Below are positions 58,173 through 64,000 of a stretch of 64,000 nt of DNA, in pieces. The stretch is from positions 1 to 64,000 of the forward strand of contig JAPLCP010000182.1 of the NCBI GenBank assembly GCA_026392155.1, read 5' to 3'. The translations under genes and the position numbers were made by a program. Within the stretch, counting starts at the first letter, position 1. Every line of letters starts with the position of its first letter. This DNA comes from Armatimonadota bacterium. Lineage in GTDB: Bacteria > Armatimonadota > Armatimonadia > Armatimonadales > Armatimonadaceae. The notes under the pieces are model-generated. The model had not been told where the DNA came from. It did not search any database and worked only from the letters and a program-made list of their open reading frames with translations.

Positions 58173-58394
58173 TTACCGTATTTTTTTCGCGTTTTTTTGC
58201 CTCAGCAGATAGAGCAGAAACGAGCCCAGCCCCGCGAACTTATAGCCGGGGTCCATGTAGTGCTCAATCACCAAAAGTGCCGCCAGCCGCACCGATGGAA
58301 ACTCCACCAGGATGCCGGTTACCGCCGCGCATCCCGCCAGTAAAAACAGTCCGGCCTTGAGATACATCAACCGAGGATCTTTTAAATCGCCCAT
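58173..58394 (-). CDS. Small conserved membrane protein
   Basis: About 73 residues from ATG 58394 (MGDLKDPRLMYLKAGLFL). Two hydrophobic segments and the conserved-looking VIEHYMDPGYKFAGLGSF are typical of a short membrane protein found in Planctomycetes and related groups; no function known. An in-frame start at 58412 is possible. Confidence 0.65.
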   Translation of the reverse strand: MGDLKDPRLMYLKAGLFLLAGCAAVTGILVEFPSVRLAALLVIEHYMDPGYKFAGLGSFLLYLLRQKNAKKIR

Positions 58395-58527
58395 ACACAA
58401 GAGACGTGGCAAAGTGCTTTTTCGGTGCGGTGAGTGCCCCTATAATCCCTATCACGAGATTTGTGACCGAGGGTAATTTTTTCTTCATGATTGTAGGGCA
58501 AACTAGAGAGCAGAGAGGTTTGGAACC

Positions 58528-59112
58528 ATGAAACGACAGTTTTTAGCAGTAACGGCACTGGCGCTCTGCGGCGCGGTGGCCTTTGCTCAAGGTGGCTTTG
58601 GCGGTCGCGGTGGCGGCGAGCGACGTGACGGTGGTTTTGGTGGCGGACGTGGCGGTGGGATGATGCGCATGAACCCACTGATGAAGGCGCTCGACAAAGA
58701 TGGCAATGGCGAGCTCTCGGCAGCGGAGATTGCGGGTGCGGCGGCGGCTCTCAAGTCGCTTGATAAGAATAAAGATGGCAAGCTGACCGAGGACGAGCTC
58801 CGCCCCCCGATGCCTCCAGGTGGCTTTGGCGGCCCTGGTGGTGAGCGTGGTGAGCGCGGTGAGCGCGGTGAGCACGGTGGGCCCGGCGGAATGATGGGTG
58901 GGCCACCCGATCCCTCGCAGATGGTGAGCATGCTCATGGCCAACGATAAGAACAAAGATGGCAAGCTCAGTAAAGACGAGCTTCCCGAGCGAATGCAGGG
59001 GATCATGGCCCGCGCCGATACCAATAAGGACGGCAAGCTGACCCGCGACGAGCTGACGAAGTTCGCCTCCAGTATGGGGGGGCCTGGCGGTCCTGGTGGC
59101 CCTCCTCGCTAA
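58528..59112 (+). CDS. Secreted EF-hand protein rich in glycine
   Basis: A 194-residue protein: signal peptide (1-20), Gly/Arg-rich spacer, and four EF-hand loops (DKDGNGELSAAE, DKNKDGKLTEDE, DKNKDGKLSKDE, DTNKDGKLTRDE) in two pairs separated by a GGPGGERGERGE-like linker. Calcium binding is expected. AGAGG lies 9 bases before the ATG. Its end overlaps the ApbE gene by 17 bases, so it belongs to that operon. Confidence 0.92.
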   Translation: MKRQFLAVTALALCGAVAFAQGGFGGRGGGERRDGGFGGGRGGGMMRMNPLMKALDKDGNGELSAAEIAGAAAALKSLDKNKDGKLTEDELRPPMPPGGFGGPGGERGERGERGEHGGPGGMMGGPPDPSQMVSMLMANDKNKDGKLSKDELPERMQGIMARADTNKDGKLTRDELTKFASSMGGPGGPGGPPR

Positions 59113-59959
59113 GCTAAAGCGGGCCAGCGCTCGTTCCTGGACGTTTCACTACGAACAGATCCTGGGAACGTCGCTGGCCCTCCGTTTCCGCGCCTCGTCG
59201 CAGGCCGTGGCAAGGCAGGCGGAGCACGTGGCATTGGCAGAGATTCAGCGCCTGGCGAAGATCTTTAGCAGCTACGATCCTGCGAGCGAGCTGCGGCGCT
59301 GGCAGGGAACCACCCTGCTCTCGTCCGAGCTTGCCGAGCTCTTGCTCGACAGTGAACGCTGGGTGGAGACAACCCGTGGGGCGTTCCATCCGGGCGTGAC
59401 AGCAGGGCGAGAGCCGCTCTGGCGACAGGAAACAGAGCGCATGTTTACCCGCCTGAATCAGGCTGTGCCCTTGACACTCAATGCCATTGCCAAAGGCGAG
59501 ATCGTCGATCGGGTCTGCGACGTGGTGCTGGCCTCCTCGGAGAGTCTCTTTGAGGTAATTGTCAATATCGGCGGGGATCTCTGTGTGCGTGGCGAGAGGC
59601 CCGTGGAAGCCACGGTCTCGGGTGAGGTGGAAAATAGCCCGCCACTTGCGCGGGTATGGCTGTGCAATCAGGCGCTGGCGACCAGCGGAAGCGCACGGCG
59701 TGGCCTGCACCTACACGATCCGCGCACCGGGCAGCCGGTGACCCATATCGCGAGTGCCTCCGTGCTTGCGCCCCGTGCTCGCGTGGCCGATGTGCTGGCG
59801 ACGGCGTTTTGTGTGCTCACCATAGAGGAGAGCCTTGCTCTCGCGGAGAACGAAGAGGGCGTTGCGTGTCTGCTGGTAACGGCAGAGGGAGAGATCGTAC
59901 GCAGCCCCCGCTGGGCAGATTGGGAGAAAAAGAATGCAAAAGAAACCATGGGACAGTAG
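59096..59959 (+). CDS. apbE: ApbE-type FAD:protein FMN transferase
   Basis: A 287-residue enzyme that attaches FMN to a Thr or Ser of target proteins outside the cytoplasm. Motifs: ILGTSLALR, FSSYDPASELRR, GAFHPGVT, LNAIAKGEIVDRV, VNIGGDLCVRG, DPRTGQPVTHIASASVLA and ADVLATAF. No signal peptide or lipobox at the GTG start (59096), which is unusual, since most ApbE are exported lipoproteins. It overlaps both neighbours and is coupled with them. Confidence 0.92.
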   Translation: MALLAKLKRASARSWTFHYEQILGTSLALRFRASSQAVARQAEHVALAEIQRLAKIFSSYDPASELRRWQGTTLLSSELAELLLDSERWVETTRGAFHPGVTAGREPLWRQETERMFTRLNQAVPLTLNAIAKGEIVDRVCDVVLASSESLFEVIVNIGGDLCVRGERPVEATVSGEVENSPPLARVWLCNQALATSGSARRGLHLHDPRTGQPVTHIASASVLAPRARVADVLATAFCVLTIEESLALAENEEGVACLLVTAEGEIVRSPRWADWEKKNAKETMGQ

Positions 59960-60422
59960 CCTGGAGCTACTGATTAACTTCGAGATCAATAACCCCGGCC
60001 AAGGGGGCTATCGTCGTCCGTATGTGGCGGTCTGGATTGAGGATAAAGAAGGTAGCCCAGTGCGCACGCTGGAGCTCTGGTTCCAGCAGGGAGGGCGCGG
60101 GATGCGCTGGCTCCGTGACCTGCGTGCCTGGGTGCGTGGCGAGAGCCTGCGCAAGCTGGTGGACGGCGGCGATCTGGCGGCGACCTCATCGAGTCCCACC
60201 CGCCAGCCGGGCAAGTACAGTGTGGCCTGGGACGGCAAAGACGATAAGAAAAAGCCCGTGGCTCAGGGCGAGTACTTTATCTGCGTGGAGGCCGCTCGTG
60301 AGCATGGTACCTACCAGCTCATTCGAAAGAGCTTCCCCCTTGCCAATAAGCCGTTAAAGGCCGACTTAGGCGGCAATATCGAGATGAAGAGCGCGGATAT
60401 TGAGCTCCGAAAAAAGAGATAA
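59934..60422 (+). CDS. DUF2271 protein
   Basis: A 162-residue protein matching the DUF2271 style: LELLINFEINNPGQGGYRRP, YVAVWIEDKEGSPVRTLELW and PGKYSVAWDGKDDKKKPVAQ with GEYFICVEAAREHGTYQLIR. The fold is probably a beta sandwich related to FlgD Ig-like domains. Usually exported, but no signal is seen here. Found elsewhere beside ApbE and PepSY proteins in iron or redox clusters. Overlaps apbE by 26 bases. Confidence 0.85.
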   Translation: MQKKPWDSSLELLINFEINNPGQGGYRRPYVAVWIEDKEGSPVRTLELWFQQGGRGMRWLRDLRAWVRGESLRKLVDGGDLAATSSSPTRQPGKYSVAWDGKDDKKKPVAQGEYFICVEAAREHGTYQLIRKSFPLANKPLKADLGGNIEMKSADIELRKKR

Positions 60423-61014
60423 AGCGCCTCGCCCGCTCAGGCTCCGTATCCACTCCGGGATGCGCTGGCTCCATACCTATCTCTCGCTCCTGAGCTTGCT
60501 CATGGTGCTATTTTTCAGCATCACGGGCCTGACGCTGAACCATGCGGACTGGATCGTAGGGAGCCTGCGCCAGAGCGAGAAAACGGGCCAAATCCCACCG
60601 GAGTGGTTGAGTAGCGGGGAGCCCAAAAAGCTGGAGATTGTCGAGAAGCTCCGGAGCGAGTTTGGCGTGCGCGGAGCCGTCGAGGAGTTCCGGATCGACG
60701 ACCGGGAGTGCACGGTCGCTTTCAAAGGCCCTGGCTACTCCGCCGATGCGTTTATCACGCGCACGACGGGGGCTTTGCAGCTCACCGTGGCGGAGGAGGG
60801 CTCTCTGGCTGCGCTCAACGACCTTCACAAGGGCCGTCACACCAACAAAAGCTGGTCGTGGGTGATTGACATCTCCGCGATTGTCCTCACGCTCATCTCC
60901 CTGACGGGGCTAGGGCTCCTGTTTTACCTCAAGCGCATCCGCACGGCAGGGCTGCTGGTTGTGGCAGGGGGGGCCATCCTCCTCTTCCTCTTTGCCCGTC
61001 TGACTCTGGGCTAA
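60400..61014 (+). CDS. PepSY-associated transmembrane protein
   Basis: About 204 residues. A membrane segment (about 26-46: LSLLMVLFFSITGLTLNHAD), a ~95-residue outer loop with PepSY-like features (FGVRGAVEEFRID, STYADAF-like GYSADAFITRTTGALQ) and two C-terminal membrane segments (~155-200). DLHKGRHTNKSWSWVID is typical of this family, which is linked to membrane electron transfer to iron or flavins. The start is unsettled: TTG 60400 (used here) or ATG 60460. Confidence 0.82.
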   Translation: MSSEKRDKAPRPLRLRIHSGMRWLHTYLSLLSLLMVLFFSITGLTLNHADWIVGSLRQSEKTGQIPPEWLSSGEPKKLEIVEKLRSEFGVRGAVEEFRIDDRECTVAFKGPGYSADAFITRTTGALQLTVAEEGSLAALNDLHKGRHTNKSWSWVIDISAIVLTLISLTGLGLLFYLKRIRTAGLLVVAGGAILLFLFARLTLG

Positions 61015-61059
61015 GTTTCTCTCGAACCCACCCGCCTTCGCTCGTCCCTCGCTTCGGCA

Positions 61060-61143
61060 CCCTCCCTCAGGGCAGGGAGGGGAAATCTCCCCTCCTCCCA
61101 GGGTTGGGAGGAGGGGCCGGGGGAGGAGGGATTAAGGGAGGAG
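61060..61143. repeat. Two hairpins plus G-rich tail between convergent genes
   Basis: CCCTCCCT/AGGGAGGG (61060-61081) is followed by CCCCTCCTCCCA/TGGGAGGAGGGG (61089-61116, perfect 12-bp stem) and a GGGGGAGGAGGG tail. The second hairpin and tail are close to the copy inside the MFS gene (7592). No gene lies in 61015-61145. Confidence 0.8.
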
Positions 61144-61145
61144 GG

Positions 61146-62108
61146 CTACCGGATCACTTTGCCTTTGACATCGAGAAACCACGAGGCACACAGGTCGTTG
61201 CCGAAGGTCTTCCAGTCATCGAGCATCCAGACGACTTTCTTGTCGCGCGTGACTTCAACGATCTGGGGGTTCTCGGGGCCGGAGTGGGTGTTGCCAAACG
61301 CGACATTGCCGTTGGGGAGCACCTGAACCGTGGTGACCCAGCAGAGGTGGATCGGGCGGCCATCGGGGCGCTTGAGCTCGTCGCGCTCGATGCTCCAGAC
61401 CACCTTGCCCTCTTTGGTGACCTCAAAGACGCGGTTGTTGTTGCCGCCGCCGATCATGGTGTTGCCATTCTTGAGGCGTAGTGCATTGAAAACGGAGACC
61501 CCATGGCCGTCATGGCCACCGGTGGCAGGCTGATTGTTGAGATCAATCTTGTACTCCCAGACAATCTTGCCTGTGCCATCGTACTCACGGACAACTCCCA
61601 TGCCTTCGTGAGCCACGAGGTAGTTCCCATTATCCAGCTTGCGGACGCGGCGGGTGTCTCGGTGTGAGTCGGGCGCTTCTACCGTGAGAGGCACTTCCTT
61701 GACGATCTTGCCGTCTTTATCCACCTCGATAATGCGCTTATTGCCCGTCTCCGCGATCATGGTCAGGCCATCTTTGAGGCGCTGGTAGCCGTGGATCTCG
61801 ATGCGGCCCGTGTACGGAGCCACCGGCTTGCTCTCCCACTTCCAGACGACTTGCTTGTCCTTGGTCATCTCCACAATCGTGGCGGGGCCGGTGTGGAGCA
61901 AGAAATTACCATTGGGAAGCACCGAGAGATCGTGCGAGTTGAAGCGGCACTCCACCTCCCACTCCACCTCGCCCTTCTCGTTGAGAACAACCACACGGCC
62001 CTTGTCTTGGGCGATGAGCTTGTGGGTGACAGGCTTCTGGGCGAAGGCAGGCGCTACAGTCGCGGCAAACAGTGCCGCTAAAAGATACCGACGGGTGATA
62101 TTTTCCAT
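61146..62108 (-). CDS. Exported PQQ-like beta-propeller protein
   Basis: A 320-residue protein with a signal peptide (1-23) and repeated blades of the form VLPNGNFLLHTGP, RLKDGLTMIAETGNKRIIEV, KLDNGNYLVAHEGMGVVREY and RLKNGNTMIGGGNNNRVFEV, each followed by GKIVWEY-like strands. Without the cofactor residues of PQQ dehydrogenases, it is probably a binding or structural propeller (PQQ_2/arylsulfotransferase-like). It converges on the PepSY operon across the repeat. Confidence 0.82.
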   Translation of the reverse strand: MENITRRYLLAALFAATVAPAFAQKPVTHKLIAQDKGRVVVLNEKGEVEWEVECRFNSHDLSVLPNGNFLLHTGPATIVEMTKDKQVVWKWESKPVAPYTGRIEIHGYQRLKDGLTMIAETGNKRIIEVDKDGKIVKEVPLTVEAPDSHRDTRRVRKLDNGNYLVAHEGMGVVREYDGTGKIVWEYKIDLNNQPATGGHDGHGVSVFNALRLKNGNTMIGGGNNNRVFEVTKEGKVVWSIERDELKRPDGRPIHLCWVTTVQVLPNGNVAFGNTHSGPENPQIVEVTRDKKVVWMLDDWKTFGNDLCASWFLDVKGKVIR

Positions 62109-62143
62109 GCCTAGTAGTTCACCACGCCAGCGCAGAATCCTTC

Positions 62144-63406
62144 TTAGCCGCGGCTCAGCGTGATGACGCGATCGCCAATCTGAATCACCACATGCCCACT
62201 CTGGATCTGGTACGAGCCGAGCAAGTAGAGGCCGTTGTCCTCACAGAAGGCGATCTTACCGTTGCTAGCTGCCCAGAGACCACTGGTGCGCTCGACAGTA
62301 TCGCCTGAGTCGAGCGAGACGCCTTGGCCAATCGCGATGGTACGCGACCAGCGGCTCTCCAGGAACTTCCCGTCGCCGCTGAGCTGGTAGGTGGTGCTGC
62401 TATCGGTGACACTTGAGGCTTGCTGCCGTCCTACGGCATCGCGCGCATCGCGGGACTTGGTGGCCGTTGTTCCCTTCCAGCTTCCCAGGAGACGACTATC
62501 CCGCTCCGGAGCGCTGGCACTCACCGCCGCGAGAGCACTTTGGAGCGCCGCCTCTCGTGGGGCGATCTTGGCCTTGAGGCCCAGCGCGAGCACGGCCGCA
62601 ATCTGTCCCTTGGGCTCCGAGAAGAGGCAGCGGGCATAGATGCTACTGCCACGCCCATTGTTTCCCTGAAACGTCAGGCCGTTGCTGTCTTGGCCAGTAC
62701 GCTGGAACGTAATTCCCTTGCCAAGAATCAGCCCCCCCTCGCCGCCTGCTCCATTGAGTACCAGCTCCGTAAACTGTCCCAGACGGGGATCGGTCTTGCT
62801 GGTGACTCCATTTGCCTCGCCTACTAAGAGAAGATAGGTCTCATCGCCATCAAGCTTGGTGGCTCCGGGAGGGAGCAGGGCCAGAACCGGCCCATACGCC
62901 TGCACCTTCCAGCCCTTGGGGAGCCCGATCTTTAGCCCCGCAGGGTGCTGGTAGGCTCCCGCCAGCGTGGGAGTCGCACGGGGTTTGGAGGTGGTGCTTG
63001 GCTTGCTCGTGGGAGGATTGGCAGGCTTGGGCTTTGTTGGCTTGGGGGCTTCTTCAGGGACGGCTCCGCCGGTGCGGCTGAGGCTCATCACTTCTTCTTC
63101 GTTGCCAAACTTCATCACAAACTCGATCCCGGCTCCCTTGCGGCGAATCTCAAACGGGAGATTGATACCTTGGTAGGTGAACTGTCCGGTGAGCTTCTTA
63201 CCATCGGGCGAGGTGGTGCCTGAGAGAGTAGCCGTTGAGGAGCCATCGTGAAAGGTTCCCGTGACCCCGCCGCTCCCGTCTTGCTTTAAGGTGACTTTGA
63301 TGTTGCCACCGTCTTGCTTGCCGGTGTAGTCGCCAGAGAAACTCTGGAGGTGCGCAGGAGCCGCAGCGATGAGTGCGGGTAATGCTAGGGGAAGAAATAA
63401 AGTCAT
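62144..63406 (-). CDS. Secreted protein with beta domain, Pro/Lys linker and C-terminal lipocalin-like region
   Basis: About 420 residues from ATG 63406: signal peptide (1-16), a small beta domain (20-105: FSGDYTGKQDGGNIKVTL, TGTFHDGSSTATLSGTT), a Pro/Lys/Thr linker, a middle domain (LKIGLPKGWKVQAYGPVLAL) and a C-terminal beta region (LLGSWKGTTATKSRD...FLESRWSR). Function unknown. The longer frame to 63475 overlaps the upstream gene. AAAGGA lies 8 bases before the start, and the upstream stop is only 2 bases away, so the two are cotranscribed. Confidence 0.72.
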   Translation of the reverse strand: MTLFLPLALPALIAAAPAHLQSFSGDYTGKQDGGNIKVTLKQDGSGGVTGTFHDGSSTATLSGTTSPDGKKLTGQFTYQGINLPFEIRRKGAGIEFVMKFGNEEEVMSLSRTGGAVPEEAPKPTKPKPANPPTSKPSTTSKPRATPTLAGAYQHPAGLKIGLPKGWKVQAYGPVLALLPPGATKLDGDETYLLLVGEANGVTSKTDPRLGQFTELVLNGAGGEGGLILGKGITFQRTGQDSNGLTFQGNNGRGSSIYARCLFSEPKGQIAAVLALGLKAKIAPREAALQSALAAVSASAPERDSRLLGSWKGTTATKSRDARDAVGRQQASSVTDSSTTYQLSGDGKFLESRWSRTIAIGQGVSLDSGDTVERTSGLWAASNGKIAFCEDNGLYLLGSYQIQSGHVVIQIGDRVITLSRG

Positions 63407-63408
63407 GA

Positions 63409-64000
63409 CTAGTATCCTTTCCAGCCTCCGCCACCGCTGCCAACCATGACGCGCACTTCGAAGGTGTGCTTCCACCAGCCGGTGCGCAGATCTTCGGCAT
63501 TGGGGCCGGGGGCGTTGGACGAGAGATAGACGGCGCTTCTGTACTCGCCCCCTGCCAGGCGCGCCGCCGAGACGACAAAGCCGATCTTGACACTGGCTCC
63601 AGGGGGCAACACTAAAGGGAGTGTGGTCGGGCGGACATTGAGCCAGGCATGCTGAGTGGCGACCATCCGAATCAGAAGGGTCGCGTCCCCCTCGTTCTTG
63701 GCTTCAATTGCCATAAGTCCACCGCCACCCTGAGGCACCAGCGGACGATCGGGCTGGCTACAGACCAGCTTGGCGATTCCTTTGGTGGGGGCGGGAGTGT
63801 TCTGCTCGGTGAGCGCGGGGACGATGGTCTTGGGCAAGTCCCCAAAGAGCGGCGGAGGGAGCCCTGGCTGTCCTGGTGCCTGCGAGGCAATCGTGGCGAC
63901 GGCGGTTGCGTTTTGGCGCGGCAAGGGGGCCGTTGCTAGCCTCTCCAGGCCAGAGAGAACTTCTCGCAGGCCGGAGATTGTCTCACAGCGCAGGGTGATC
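63409..64000 (-). CDS. Hypothetical protein with beta-sandwich C-terminus (N-terminus outside window)
   Basis: The frame is open to the right edge (reading ITLRCETISGLREVLSGLER there), so the protein starts beyond 64000. The visible C-terminal ~196 residues include a Pro/Ala linker and an Ig-like region (MVATQHAWLNVRPTTLPLVL, PPGASVKIGFVVSAARLAGG), ending in GSGGGGWKGY. This resembles the non-catalytic Ig-like domains that follow kinase-type sequences in some surface proteins. No function assigned. Confidence 0.65.
   Translation of the reverse strand, partial: ITLRCETISGLREVLSGLERLATAPLPRQNATAVATIASQAPGQPGLPPPLFGDLPKTIVPALTEQNTPAPTKGIAKLVCSQPDRPLVPQGGGGLMAIEAKNEGDATLLIRMVATQHAWLNVRPTTLPLVLPPGASVKIGFVVSAARLAGGEYRSAVYLSSNAPGPNAEDLRTGWWKHTFEVRVMVGSGGGGWKGY

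Noticed and set aside
1-64000. Insertion sequences, prophage or integrative element
   Set aside because: No transposase, integrase, phage structural gene or terminal repeats were found; repeats seen are short palindromes.

Overview
The window (about 60% G+C) is a chromosomal stretch of densely packed, ordinary-looking bacterial genes on both strands, with no phage, insertion sequence or CRISPR array. The best guess for the host is an Armatimonadota bacterium. The reasons are a DUF1559-type prepilin with the LFPVFAQAR segment typical of that phylum, a relative of the Deinococcota protein annotated quinate 5-dehydrogenase, secreted glycosidases (GH78, GH20), a PEP-CTERM protein and a Gram-negative-style envelope. 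This is inference from protein style, not from a marker gene.

Layout. 0-5 kb: a signalling and membrane block (Ser/Thr kinase, PP2C phosphatase, zinc-ribbon RDD protein, HExxH membrane protein) followed by a sugar-acid dehydratase and a sugar isomerase. 5-11 kb: a polytopic membrane protein, an MFS carrier and an alpha-L-rhamnosidase. 11-16 kb: a diguanylate cyclase, a broken acetyltransferase, rsmE and holB. 16-21 kb: a CocE-type hydrolase, then a coupled set of short Lgt-like protein, zinc-ribbon membrane protein and MJ0619/Tes-family radical SAM enzyme. 20-24 kb: lactonase, Gfo/Idh oxidoreductase, FmdB protein and an ECF sigma/anti-sigma pair. 24-31 kb: a CBM-like protein, GH20, a DEAD helicase, a sialidase-fold/jelly-roll pair, tRNA-Arg(UCG) and greA. 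31-38 kb: M61 peptidase with a SigB/F-type sigma factor, ferredoxin-NADP reductase, PEP-CTERM protein, M23 hydrolase and TatD. 38-43 kb: a carboxylate-amine ligase whose stop was lost, a frameshifted M29 aminopeptidase and a large TPR protein behind a complex regulatory region. 43-50 kb: a double-thioredoxin protein, prepilin, quinate-dehydrogenase-like protein, MrfA helicase and a secreted protein. 50-58 kb: a tandem-repeat locus with a broken gene, selO coupled to a kinase-phosphatase of the Pnkp type, MgtC, an S41 peptidase and grpE. 58-61 kb: an EF-hand/ApbE/DUF2271/PepSY operon. 61-64 kb: a PQQ-like propeller and two secreted proteins.

Three themes cut across the genes. First, many first-in-operon genes have a TANNNT -10 box ending 5-7 bases before the start codon, so they look leaderless; operon-internal genes often use ATGA/GTGA overlaps or a Shine-Dalgarno. 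This settles many starts. Second, a family of hairpins followed by a G-rich tail is scattered between genes and in two cases is read as protein. Third, several genes carry single-base frameshifts in G or C runs, which may be assembly errors or young mutations.

The best candidates for something undescribed are the Lgt-like/zinc-ribbon/radical SAM lipid cluster, the SelO plus ligase-less Pnkp pair, and the hairpin/G-tail repeat family.
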